This document shows, piece after piece, positions 7,952-15,048 of a stretch of 35,260 nucleotides of DNA; positions within the stretch are counted from its first letter, which is position 1, and each line of letters begins with the position of its first letter. The position numbers were made by a program, and so were the translations under genes. The notes beneath the pieces were generated by a model. It was not told where the DNA came from, ran no database searches, and was given only the letters and a program-made list of their open reading frames with translations. Origin of the DNA: Sphingomonas bacterium (GTDB lineage Bacteria; Pseudomonadota; Alphaproteobacteria; Sphingomonadales; Sphingomonadaceae); contig NZ_CAHJXD010000025.1 of the NCBI RefSeq assembly GCF_903644055.1, positions 1 to 35,260 of the forward strand, read 5' to 3'.

Positions 7952-8407
7952 ATGCCCTGGCATGCCTATGTCTATAACGTCCTCCTGCTCTCCTGCTGCC
8001 TGTATGCGGCGGTCAGAGGGGGTGCGCCGGAGCGTGCTGACGCCGCCATCATCCTGCTGGGATCGGCGCTGACCTTTCTGTCCTACTCGCCCCCGGCCGC
8101 CCGTTTTCATGCAGTGGAAGAGTTGGTCTTCATGGTAGACATGGCCGTGCTCGTCGCCTTCGCCGCCGTTTCGCAACTGGCGGATCGTTTCTGGCCGATG
8201 GCCGTGACGGGCGCCCAGCTCGCGGGCATATCCGTTCACGTCATCAAGGCGCTTGCGCCGGACGTCGCGGTGCTGGGATACAGCTTCGCGCTCGCCCTGC
8301 CGGCCTACATCATGCTCGGCTGCATCGCGGCGGGCGTCTATCGCCACCAGCGCAGGCTCGCCGCGACCGGGCGCGATCCGTCCTGGATCAGGCGATGCCG
8401 GTCGTGA
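7952..8407 (+). CDS. Hypothetical integral membrane protein, four helices
   Basis: The 151-residue product has four hydrophobic stretches separated by short loops: residues about 5-22 (YVYNVLLLSCCLYAAV), 29-46 (AAIILLGSALTFLSYS), 58-78 (LVFMVDMAVLVAFAAVSQ) and a last pair around 86-128 (including SFALALPAYIMLGCIAAGVY). The tail is strongly basic (YRHQRRLAATGRD...RRCRS), which predicts a cytoplasmic C terminus. No enzyme or transporter motif is visible. It begins 31 bases after the 120-aa gene and its end overlaps the start of the winged-helix gene by 13 bases, so the four rightward genes look like one transcription unit. The function is unknown. Confidence 0.6.
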   Translation: MPWHAYVYNVLLLSCCLYAAVRGGAPERADAAIILLGSALTFLSYSPPAARFHAVEELVFMVDMAVLVAFAAVSQLADRFWPMAVTGAQLAGISVHVIKALAPDVAVLGYSFALALPAYIMLGCIAAGVYRHQRRLAATGRDPSWIRRCRS

Positions 8408-8838
8408 AGAAAGCCGCGAGCCTCTTGGCGCTGCTGCGATCGTCCGCCGGTGCGCTCGCAAGACGCAGGCGTGTCGTGCGCGGGACGCCGATGGCCGTCC
8501 GGGAAACCGCGATGCACGAGCTTAAGGGCAGACGCAAAATGGAGCATCTCTTCGGCCAGCACCTGTTCGGCGAGCCGTCCCGCGACATTCTTCTCGACCT
8601 GTTCCTGGCGGAAGACCGGGGTAAACCGGTCGCGCTCTCCAGCGGATGGATTGCCAGCGGCGTCTCCGCCGCGACGGCGCTGCGCTTTGTCGCGAATCTC
8701 GAGAAAGCGGGCTTCGTCCAGCGCAAGGAGGATTTCAACGACGGCGACGATATCCACATTTCGCTGACCGCCGAAGGCCGCGACCGCATGATCGCTTACC
8801 TCCGATCCAGCGATACTTCTCCCTCTTCGGCCTCCTGA
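8395..8838 (+). CDS. Winged-helix (MarR-like) DNA-binding protein
   Basis: The 147-residue product carries a winged-helix domain in its C-terminal two thirds. SRDILLDLFLAE begins it. The recognition-helix region is SSGWIASGVSAATALRFVANLEKAGFVQR, which I give here only as residues about 80-110, followed by the wing KEDFNDGDDIHISLTAEGRDRM. This order (helix, 'S..tALR.i..Le..G.v', wing, 'LT..G') is MarR-like. The N-terminal 40 residues are basic (RRRR) and may not be real: ATG 8491 and ATG 8512 are other in-frame starts, the latter with GGGAAA upstream. From ATG 8395 it overlaps the membrane-protein gene by 13 bases. It ends tail-to-tail over the last 43 bases of the opposite-strand small gene. 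Confidence 0.62.
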   Translation: MPVVKKAASLLALLRSSAGALARRRRVVRGTPMAVRETAMHELKGRRKMEHLFGQHLFGEPSRDILLDLFLAEDRGKPVALSSGWIASGVSAATALRFVANLEKAGFVQRKEDFNDGDDIHISLTAEGRDRMIAYLRSSDTSPSSAS

Positions 8839-9029
8839 CCGAGCAGATCGATCGCCCATTGAATGTGCGCGACGGCGTGCATCGCCAGACCTGCGGCATC
8901 GAGCTCGCGGAGGGAAAGCTTCAAAGCCTCTTGGACTTGCCTCAAAGTCTCGCTTTTCTCGGTCATACCTTCTTGTGACGACGCCTCCTCGGTATGAGCA
9001 ATGCTCGTAAGCTCTTGGCGGTCCGTCAT
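8796..9029 (-). CDS. Small hypothetical protein, 77 residues, acidic and helical
   Basis: I do not recognise a characterised family. The product has a polar N-terminal third and a helical core (LRQVQEALKLSLRELDAAGL, then AMHAVAHIQWAIDLLGQ), ending in an acidic tail. Small proteins of this style, with two helices around a short LDAAGL turn, are frequent near HTH genes in sphingomonads as I recall, but I cannot verify that here. The ATG at 9029 lacks a clear ribosome binding site; an internal ATG at 8966 has only AAGG very close. It is divergent from trpS (83 bases) and overlaps the winged-helix gene tail-to-tail by 43 bases. Coding status is probable, not certain. Confidence 0.5.
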   Translation of the reverse strand: MTDRQELTSIAHTEEASSQEGMTEKSETLRQVQEALKLSLRELDAAGLAMHAVAHIQWAIDLLGQEAEEGEVSLDRR

Positions 9030-9112
9030 GAGAAACGCAATTCGGGTGTGATCCTGCGGGACCGAGGTTCCGTCTGCTTGACCAGTCCCGGCGCATGTCG
9101 GAGAGGCTCCGG

Positions 9113-10111
9113 ATGCGCATCGTCTCCGGCATCCAGCCTACCGGCAATCTCCACCTCGGCAATTATCTAGGTGCGATCCGTAACTGGGTGGCGATGCAGG
9201 AGGCGATGGGCCCCGGCGACGACTGCCTGTTCTTCCTGGCCGATCTTCACGCGATCAGCGAGCATCAGGAGCCCATCGCCTTCGCGCGCGGTATTCGCGA
9301 GATGGCCGCGGCGCTGATCGCCTGCGGGATCGATCCCGAGCGCGCGATCCTCTTCCGCCAGCGCGACGTCGCCGCGCATGTCCAGCTCCAGTGGCTGCTC
9401 AACGGCACCGCGCGCGTCGGCTGGCTCGACCGCATGACGCAGTTCAAGAGCAAGTCCGGCAAGAACCGCGAAGGCTCGAGCGTCGCGCTCTATACCTATC
9501 CCGTGCTCCAGGCCGCCGACGTCCTGCTCTACCAGGCGACCCACGTTCCCGTCGGCGAGGATCAGAAGCAGCATCTGGAACTGGCTCGCGACATCGCCGC
9601 CAAGTTCAACACCGATACCGGCACCGACCTGTTCACCTTGCCCGAGCCGATCATCCCGCCGGGTGCTGCGCGGGTGATGTCGTTGCGCGACGGCAGCGCC
9701 AAGATGTCCAAGTCCGACCCGTCGGACATGAGCCGGATCAATCTGATCGACGATGCCGATACGATCGCGCAGAAGCTCCGCAAGGCGCGCACCGATCCCG
9801 AGCCGCTGCCCGACGATCCGGCCTTGCTGGATGCGCGGCCCGAGGCGAAGAATCTGGTCAGCATCTATGCCGCGCTGGCGGGCGAGACCAACGCGCAGGT
9901 GCTGCAACGCTTCGCGGGCCAGGGGTTCGGCGCTTTCAAGCCCGCGCTCGCCGATCTCGCGGTGGCCAGGCTCGCGCCGATCGCCGCGCGGCTCACCGAA
10001 TTGGTGCGCGATACCGCCGAACTCGATCGCCTGCTCGCGCGCGGCGCCGAACGCGCGCGCGCCATCGCCGCGCCGACGCTCGCCAAGGCCTATCAGGCGC
10101 TTGGGCTGTGA
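9113..10111 (+). CDS. trpS: Tryptophanyl-tRNA synthetase
   Basis: TrpS charges tRNA-Trp with tryptophan using ATP. The 332-residue product is a complete class Ic synthetase. [19 protein letters not shown] (residues 7-25) holds the HIGH-type motif, with H14 and the following G16-N17. [16 protein letters not shown] is the typical central motif. KMSKS is at residues 197-201 within [16 protein letters not shown]. The C-terminal helical anticodon-binding region follows. I chose ATG 9113 rather than the in-frame ATG 9095 because GGAGAGG (9099-9105) sits at normal spacing before 9113, and the family normally starts with [12 protein letters not shown]. A single copy of the HIGH and KMSKS motifs, both intact, argues for a functional housekeeping enzyme. 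Confidence 0.97.
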   Translation: MRIVSGIQPTGNLHLGNYLGAIRNWVAMQEAMGPGDDCLFFLADLHAISEHQEPIAFARGIREMAAALIACGIDPERAILFRQRDVAAHVQLQWLLNGTARVGWLDRMTQFKSKSGKNREGSSVALYTYPVLQAADVLLYQATHVPVGEDQKQHLELARDIAAKFNTDTGTDLFTLPEPIIPPGAARVMSLRDGSAKMSKSDPSDMSRINLIDDADTIAQKLRKARTDPEPLPDDPALLDARPEAKNLVSIYAALAGETNAQVLQRFAGQGFGAFKPALADLAVARLAPIAARLTELVRDTAELDRLLARGAERARAIAAPTLAKAYQALGL

Positions 10112-10158
10112 GATGCTGTCGCGGCATGCGAGATGCGACGAACCGCGCAACCGGCGGT

Positions 10159-10185
10159 GTTCACCAGACGTTCAATGCCCGTTCA
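10159..10185 (+). promoter_or_regulatory. Three GTTCA direct repeats in exact 11-bp phase upstream of the DUF4136 gene
   Basis: GTTCA occurs at 10159-10163, 10170-10174 and 10181-10185, each exactly 11 bases after the previous one, on the same face of the helix. Tandem half-sites with this period are typical of OmpR/PhoB-family response regulators. The last copy lies where a -35 element would be if CATAAC around 10209 serves as -10, and the gene starts at 10232. The regulator is not identified; the site is inferred from spacing alone. Confidence 0.4.
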
Positions 10186-10231
10186 TTCGCGATGCCGTAG
10201 GCAGGCGCATAACTCGTTGGGATCGTAGAAA

Positions 10232-10939
10232 ATGTCTCTCCGCCGCACACTTCTTTCCTTGACCGCTCCTATCGCGCTGCTCGCGGTCGCGGGTTGCGCC
10301 CCGCTGGCGTTCCGCGCCAATGTCTCGCGCTTTCAGGCGATGCCGGCGCCGCAGGGCCAGACATTCTGGGTCCAGTCGGCCGATCCCGCGTTGCAAGGCG
10401 GGCTCGAATTCTCGATCTACGCGCGTCAGATCGCGGCGCGCCTCGCCGAACAGGGCTATCAGCCCGCACCAAGCCGGCGCGGCGCCACCCTGCTGGTCAA
10501 TGTCGGTTACGGCGTCGACAATGGCCATGAAAAGGTCGTCAGCTACGGCGGTGGCTATGGTCCGTGGGGCGGCTCCTGGGGCTATGGCGGTTTTGGTGGA
10601 TATGGCGGCTTCGGCGGCGGTTTTCGTGGTCGCGGCTGGTACGGCGGCTGGAACGATCCCTATTGGTATCAGCCTTTCGGCGGCACGCAGGTGCAGAGCT
10701 ATACCTATTACGTCAGCCAGCTCGAAATGCGGATTACGGGCGCTGACGGCCGCATGCTCTTCGAAGGGCATGCCAAGGCACGGTCCACCGACGACAGCCT
10801 GCAACACCTCGTCCCCAATCTCATCGAGGCGATGTTCACGGGGTTTCCCGGTCGGTCGGGCGAGGATGTCTTGATCACCGTGCCGCCACCGCCCAGGCCG
10901 GGATCGGTCAACGCACCGATCAATCGCAACGGGGTCTGA
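10232..10939 (+). CDS. DUF4136 lipoprotein with glycine/aromatic-rich insert
   Basis: The 235-residue product has a lipoprotein signal (lipobox VAGC, Cys22), so it should be anchored in the envelope. The following domain is DUF4136-like: SRFQAMPAPQGQTFWV, then EFSIYARQIAARLAEQGYQP and the late YYVSQLEMRITGADGRMLFEG with a helical segment LQHLVPNLIEAMFTGFPG. Between about residues 104 and 150 the domain is interrupted by a low-complexity run of GYGG, GGFG and WYGG units rich in Tyr, Trp and Phe. The C terminus is proline-rich. The molecular function of DUF4136 proteins is not established. It follows trpS after 120 bases that hold phased GTTCA repeats, and ends before a strong inverted repeat. 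Confidence 0.85.
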   Translation: MSLRRTLLSLTAPIALLAVAGCAPLAFRANVSRFQAMPAPQGQTFWVQSADPALQGGLEFSIYARQIAARLAEQGYQPAPSRRGATLLVNVGYGVDNGHEKVVSYGGGYGPWGGSWGYGGFGGYGGFGGGFRGRGWYGGWNDPYWYQPFGGTQVQSYTYYVSQLEMRITGADGRMLFEGHAKARSTDDSLQHLVPNLIEAMFTGFPGRSGEDVLITVPPPPRPGSVNAPINRNGV

Positions 10940-10999
10940 GCAGCCTAGAGAGTGCGATTATCGAGGGGTTTAGAGTCTGCCCTGTTGACGTATAACCCT

Positions 11000-11082
11000 C
11001 GTCACCCCGGCCTTGAGCCGGGGTCCCGCTTCTTCTTCAGCGTTGGCAGGCAGCGGGACCCCGGCTCGAGGCCGGGGTGACG
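11000..11082. repeat. Long inverted repeat (31-bp arms), likely bidirectional terminator
   Basis: Arm 11000-11030 (starting CGTCACCCCGGCCTTGAGCC) and arm 11052-11082 are reverse complements except for one position that would be a G-U pair in RNA; the loop is 21 bases. Each arm also contains a smaller hairpin, CCCCGGC-CTTGA-GCCGGGG. The left arm recurs exactly at 35221-35251, so this is a dispersed repeat. It lies between the convergent DUF4136 and dnaA genes, where it could end transcription from both sides. There is no T-tract. Confidence 0.8.
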
Positions 11083-11104
11083 TTCAGCTTGAACAGGAGA
11101 GCCT

Positions 11105-12535
11105 CTAGCTCTCCAACTGCCGCATCAGCAGGCGCACGTCGGCGTCGATCTCGGCATCGGCGGCGCGTAATTCCTCGATCTTGCGCACGGCGTGGATCAC
11201 CGTCGTGTGATCGCGCCCGCCGAAGCGCCGCCCGATCTCGGGCAGCGAGCGCTGGGTGAGCTGCTTGGCGAGATACATCGCGATCTGGCGCGGCCGCGCG
11301 ACGTCGCGCGCGCGCCGCGCCGATCCCATTTCCGATTGGCGGATACGGAAATGTTCGCAGACCCGGCGCTGGATTTCGTCGATCGTCACGCGCCGCTGGC
11401 TGGCGCGCAGTTGATCGGCGAGCGCCTCCTGGGTGAAATCTAGATCGATCGCGCGATTGGACAAGGTCGCGAAGGCCAGCACGCGATGCAGCGCGCCCTC
11501 CAGCTCGCGGATCGAGGCGCTGATCCGCTTGGCGAGGAACATCACCACCTCGTTGGGCACGATCGCCGACGGCAGCGATTCGAGCTTCTTGAGGATGATA
11601 TTGTACCGCAGCTCGAAATCGGCGGCGTTGACGTCGGCGACCAGCCCCCACGACAGTCGCGAAAGGATGCGATTCTCGATCCCCTCGAGATTCTGAGGAG
11701 AGCGATCCGCGCTGATCACGAGACGGCGCCCCGCCGAGATCAGCTCGTTCATCGTGTGAAAGAATTCCTCCTGCGTCGATTCCTTGCCGGCGATGAACTG
11801 GACGTCGTCGATCATCAGCAGATCGGCGGTGCGCAGCCGCGCCTTGAAGCTGTGCGTATCCTTGGCGCGCATCGCCGCGACGAATTCGTACATGAACTTC
11901 TCGGCGGACATGTAGATGACCTTGGCCGAGGCATGGCGCGCGCGATATTCGTGGCCGATCGCGTGCATCAGGTGCGTCTTGCCGAGCCCGACGCCGCCGT
12001 GGAGGAATAAGGGATTGAAGGCGACGCGCCCGCCCTCGGCCAATGTCCTGCCGGCATTGTAGGCGAGCTCGTTGGCCTTGCCGACGACGAAGGCATCGAA
12101 CGTGTAGCGCGCCTCCAGCGTGCTGCCGTTGATCTCCACGGGCGGCGCCTCGGCAGGGGCGGCCGGCTCCGGGTCCGCGGTGAACGTCATCCGTCCCGTC
12201 GCGTCGGGCTTCGATTCGACCACCACCCGGGCGATCGCTGGCAAGGCGGCGCGCCATGCGGCGGCGAGCTGCTCGGCGAAATGCGTCTGCACCCAGTTGG
12301 CGAGAAAGGCGGAGGGCGCCGCGAGCCGCACCTCGCTTGCGGCCAGGTCGCAGCCGCTTAGGACGAGCGGCTTCAGCCAGCCATCGAACGTGCGCTGGCC
12401 GCAGCTCTGACGCAGGCTCTGGCGGACGGCTTCCCAGGCCGCTTCGGCGGCGCGATCGGCACCATCGTCCTTTCGGTCCCGCTCTCCGGCTTGCGCAAGA
12501 CCGGCATGGGACGTTGTTGCCTGACGCACGCGCAT
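11105..12535 (-). CDS. dnaA: Chromosomal replication initiator DnaA
   Basis: DnaA binds DnaA boxes and melts the replication origin. From ATG 12535 the product is 476 residues. Domain I begins AAWEAVRQSLRQSCGQRTFDGW and is followed by an acidic, Ala/Pro-rich linker. The AAA+ core has Walker A GGVGLGKTHL (K186) and Walker B DLLMIDDVQFIAGKEST. The C-terminal domain IV has RVTIDEIQRRVCEHF and the signature GRDHTTVIHAVRKIEEL. The frame continues upstream to a GTG at 12601, which would add 22 residues; I prefer 12535 because GGGAG is just before it and the extension looks unlike a family N terminus. It lies downstream of rpsT and mutM on the same strand, a common alphaproteobacterial order. Confidence 0.96.
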   Translation of the reverse strand: MRVRQATTSHAGLAQAGERDRKDDGADRAAEAAWEAVRQSLRQSCGQRTFDGWLKPLVLSGCDLAASEVRLAAPSAFLANWVQTHFAEQLAAAWRAALPAIARVVVESKPDATGRMTFTADPEPAAPAEAPPVEINGSTLEARYTFDAFVVGKANELAYNAGRTLAEGGRVAFNPLFLHGGVGLGKTHLMHAIGHEYRARHASAKVIYMSAEKFMYEFVAAMRAKDTHSFKARLRTADLLMIDDVQFIAGKESTQEEFFHTMNELISAGRRLVISADRSPQNLEGIENRILSRLSWGLVADVNAADFELRYNIILKKLESLPSAIVPNEVVMFLAKRISASIRELEGALHRVLAFATLSNRAIDLDFTQEALADQLRASQRRVTIDEIQRRVCEHFRIRQSEMGSARRARDVARPRQIAMYLAKQLTQRSLPEIGRRFGGRDHTTVIHAVRKIEELRAADAEIDADVRLLMRQLES

Positions 12536-12866
12536 CTCTCCCGTTCGCGCCGACAGGAGCTGCCGGCACGGCGATTCACAGTGGAATGTCCTTTGCGCCA
12601 CGGCCCCCCGCGCGCGCTGGCCCGACTAAAACTTTGGTGGCCCCGCCGAAGAATCATCGGCCGGGCGATTCGACTGTAGGGAGATCGGCGCGCATCGATC
12701 AAGCGCTCCAATTGTCATCGAACGGAAATATATCGGGTTGACAGAACCTCTCGCCTCGATCCCCCTTCGGCGATCATATAAACTACTGATTTATCTGCAC
12801 TTTCTGTTTCCCGACAACAAGAATCATGCGTTTTCTGATAGATGTCGGGCACTTCGCGCACGCAGC
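12536..12866 (-). other. Intergenic region between rpsT and dnaA, probable dnaA leader and promoter
   Basis: This stretch has no convincing gene. Around 12720-12860 it is clearly more AT-rich than its surroundings (for example TTTATATG and GCAGATAAATC on the minus strand), as expected of a promoter. A weak minus-strand -35/-10 pair such as TTGTCG and GATAAA with 16 bases between can be read near 12795-12825. I find no DnaA box matching TTATCCACA and no iteron, so nothing shows that the replication origin lies here. Confidence 0.4.
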
Positions 12867-12899
12867 AAAAAGCCCGCCGATCGCAACCGATCGACGGGC
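12867..12899 (-). terminator. Rho-independent terminator of rpsT
   Basis: Read on the minus strand, GCCCGTCGATCG (12899-12888), a four-base loop and CGATCGGCGGGC (12883-12872) form a 12-bp stem with one G-U wobble, followed at once by five T (12871-12867). It begins 28 bases after the rpsT stop. Transcription of rpsT should therefore end here, so dnaA probably depends mostly on its own promoter. Confidence 0.9.
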
Positions 12900-12927
12900 C
12901 TCGAATGCCGTCCGAAATGGAGGAATT

Positions 12928-13191
12928 TCAGCCGAGCGCGGAGACGCGCTTGGTGAGCCGGGCGAACTTGCGGGAGGCGGTATTCTTGTGGAGCACGCCC
13001 TTCGATACGCCGCGCATCAGCTCGGGCTGTGCCGCGGCGAGCGCCTCGGCGGCGGCGGACTTGTCGCCCTCGGTCAGCGCCAGCTCGACCTTCTTGAGGA
13101 AGGTGCGGATGCGGCTGACGCGCGCGCCATTGACGACGGCGCGGCGATCGTTGCGACGGATGCGCTTCTTGGCTTGCGGCGTGTTCGCCAT
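12928..13191 (-). CDS. rpsT: 30S ribosomal protein S20
   Basis: S20 is a primary binding protein of the 16S rRNA body. The 87-residue, strongly basic product starts [18 protein letters not shown], the typical S20 start, and continues with the long helices [19 protein letters not shown] and [18 protein letters not shown] followed by [11 protein letters not shown]. The conserved [11 protein letters not shown](x)SRL-type motif is present with FARL in place of SRL. The length is normal. It lies between mutM and dnaA on the same strand and has its own strong terminator directly downstream. Confidence 0.97.
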   Translation of the reverse strand: MANTPQAKKRIRRNDRRAVVNGARVSRIRTFLKKVELALTEGDKSAAAEALAAAQPELMRGVSKGVLHKNTASRKFARLTKRVSALG

Positions 13192-13309
13192 TCTTCAAAG
13201 ACCTCGACTGGATTGGGACGACTGGTAGATTGGACGACTGAAACGGGAATGCGGCGCCAGGCATGCCCGCGCCGCGTCGCCGGCCCTCTATAGCCAGCCG
13301 TCGAAAAGG

Positions 13310-14125
13310 TCAACGCTGGCAGGCGGGACACCGGAAGGTCGACCGGCCGGCATCGACCTGACGCAGGACAACGCCCTTGCCGCAGGGACAGCGCTCGCCC
13401 TCGCGCCCGTAGACGCGGAACTGCTTCGAAAAATAGCCGAGCTGGCCATCGGGACGCGCATAATCACGCAGCGTCGATCCTCCGGCATCGATCGCCGCTT
13501 CCAGCACCGCGTGGATCGCCGTGACCAGCCGCTTGAGCCTGGCGAGCGACAGCGAACCCGCAGGCGCGCGCGGATCGATCCGCGCGACGTTGAGCGCCTC
13601 GCAGACGTAGATGTTACCAAGCCCCGCGACGATCCGCTGATCGAGCAGCATCGCTTTGATCGGCGCGCTCCGCCCCCCCAGCCGCCCGGCCAGCAGGGCC
13701 GGCGTGAGATCCGGCCCCAGCGGCTCGGGGCCGAGCGCGGCGAAGGCGGGGAAGCTCGCAAGCTCGGCGGTCGCGATCAGATCGAGCGATCCGAAGCGGC
13801 GCGGATCGCACAGCGACAATTGCCGTCCCGCGTCGGTCTCCAGCACGAGATGGTCGTGCTTGCCCAGTTCGTCCGGATCGACGCGCCAGCGCCCCGACAT
13901 GCCGAGGTGAAAGATCAGGGTGTCGCCACGATCGGTATCGATCAGCCCATATTTGGCGCGCCGCGCGAGCCCGATGACGATCGCGCCGGTCAGCCGCTGA
14001 CGCAGATCGACCGGGATCGCCCGCCGCAGATCGGCGCGGCGCGCTTCGACACGCGTCAGCCTGCGCCCTTCCAGCACCGGGCGCAGGCCGCGCACCGTCG
14101 TCTCGACTTCGGGAAGTTCGGGCAT
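13310..14125 (-). CDS. mutM: Formamidopyrimidine-DNA glycosylase MutM (Fpg)
   Basis: MutM removes 8-oxoguanine and formamidopyrimidines from DNA and nicks the site by beta/delta elimination. The 271-residue product begins [16 protein letters not shown], so the catalytic N-terminal Pro2 and Glu3 are intact. FHLGMSGRW follows, then the helix-two-turn-helix region [18 protein letters not shown] and the C-terminal zinc finger. The finger reads CPCGKGVV...[10 protein letters not shown]: its first pair is C-x-C instead of the usual C-x2-C, although first-to-third cysteine spacing is normal (20). RSTFRCP, which inserts into DNA, is intact. It is divergent from ubiE with under 50 bases between the start codons, so the two promoters must overlap. 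Confidence 0.97.
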   Translation of the reverse strand: MPELPEVETTVRGLRPVLEGRRLTRVEARRADLRRAIPVDLRQRLTGAIVIGLARRAKYGLIDTDRGDTLIFHLGMSGRWRVDPDELGKHDHLVLETDAGRQLSLCDPRRFGSLDLIATAELASFPAFAALGPEPLGPDLTPALLAGRLGGRSAPIKAMLLDQRIVAGLGNIYVCEALNVARIDPRAPAGSLSLARLKRLVTAIHAVLEAAIDAGGSTLRDYARPDGQLGYFSKQFRVYGREGERCPCGKGVVLRQVDAGRSTFRCPACQR

Positions 14126-14171
14126 GTCCGCCCGCTAGCCCATCGCGGTGCGCCCCGCTATGGCCCGGCGC

Positions 14172-14903
14172 ATGAGCGAAACCGTCTCCTTCGGCTACAC
14201 CGAGGTCTCCCCCGCCGAGAAGACCGAGAAAGTCGGCGAAGTCTTCGCGCGCGTCGCGCGGCGGTACGACATCATGAACGATGCGATGTCGGCAGGGATG
14301 CACCGGCTGTGGAAGGACCAGTTCTTCGCACGGGTGAAGCCGCGCGCCGGCGAGCGCATCCTCGATATGGCGGGCGGCACCGGCGACATCGCCTTCCGCC
14401 TGCACAGGCGTGGTGCCGCGGTGACCGTGTCGGACATCAATTCGGCAATGCTGGAAGTCGGGCGGAAGCGCGCCGAAACGCGCGGCATCAAGGGGCTCGA
14501 ATGGAGCGAACAGAATGCCGAGACGCTGCGCTTCGAAGATGCGCGCTTCGATGCCTACACGATCGCGTTCGGCGTCCGGAACGTCACGCATATCGACGAA
14601 GCGCTGGCCGAGGCGCACCGCGTGCTGAAGCGCGGCGGGCGCTTCTTCTGCCTCGAATTTTCCACGACGACATGGCCGGGCTTCCGCGAGATCTACGATG
14701 CTTATTCGCACGAGGTCGTGCCCAGGCTCGGCAAAGCGATCGCGCGGGACGAGGACAGCTATCGCTATCTGGTCGAATCGATTCGCCGCTTCCCTGACAT
14801 GGAACGCTTCAAGGCGATGATCGCGGAGGCGGGCTTCGTGCAGGTCAAGGCCGAGCCGATCCTCGGAGGACTGGTCGCGATCCACTCGGGCTGGAAGATA
14901 TGA
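14172..14903 (+). CDS. ubiE: Ubiquinone biosynthesis C-methyltransferase UbiE
   Basis: UbiE uses S-adenosylmethionine to C-methylate the demethoxy-ubiquinol (or demethylmenaquinol) ring. The 243-residue product starts MSETVSFGYTEVSPAEKTEK, the usual family start. It shows VFARVARRYDIMNDAMSAG and HRLWKD. The SAM-binding motif is LDMAGGTGDIAF (residues 64-75). The later signatures are TIAFGVRNVTHIDEAL and GGRFFCLEFS, with SYRYLVESIRRFPD near the end. In-frame ATG 14160 and GTG 14148 lie upstream; I chose 14172 by family length, since no start has a clear Shine-Dalgarno sequence. It precedes ubiB, separated by a repeat. Confidence 0.95.
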   Translation: MSETVSFGYTEVSPAEKTEKVGEVFARVARRYDIMNDAMSAGMHRLWKDQFFARVKPRAGERILDMAGGTGDIAFRLHRRGAAVTVSDINSAMLEVGRKRAETRGIKGLEWSEQNAETLRFEDARFDAYTIAFGVRNVTHIDEALAEAHRVLKRGGRFFCLEFSTTTWPGFREIYDAYSHEVVPRLGKAIARDEDSYRYLVESIRRFPDMERFKAMIAEAGFVQVKAEPILGGLVAIHSGWKI

Positions 14904-14925
14904 TCGCCGCCGCGCTCCTCCCTGG

Positions 14926-15035
14926 CACGGGGAGGGGGACCGCTCGCGGGGCGAGGGATGGAGGGGGCTCACGATCGCGGGCAACGCTGGTGGAGAACCC
15001 CCTCCACCAGCCTGCGGCCAGTCCCCCTCCCCGTC
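14926..15035. repeat. Nested inverted repeat between ubiE and ubiB
   Basis: Outer arms ACGGGGAGGGGGAC (14927-14940) and GTCCCCCTCCCCGT (15021-15034) are exact complements. Inside lies GCTGGTGGAG (14986-14995), a six-base loop and CTCCACCAGC (15002-15011), a perfect 10-bp hairpin. The sequence style (GGAGGGGGACC, GGTGGAG) is that of common alphaproteobacterial intergenic palindromes. The structure fills almost the whole gap and ends a few bases before the ubiB ribosome binding site. Confidence 0.7.
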
Positions 15036-15048
15036 CCGGTGAGGAACC

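Noticed and set aside
9030-9112. EcfG-type stress promoter (GGAAC...CGTT) for the minus-strand small gene
   Set aside because: Both half-elements occur on the minus strand but are 29 bases apart, far from the usual 16-18.
12602-12866. Possible replication origin beside dnaA
   Set aside because: It is AT-rich, but I found no clear DnaA boxes or 13-mers; the nearest match (TTATCTGCA at about 12791) differs at two positions. In many alphaproteobacteria oriC is not next to dnaA.
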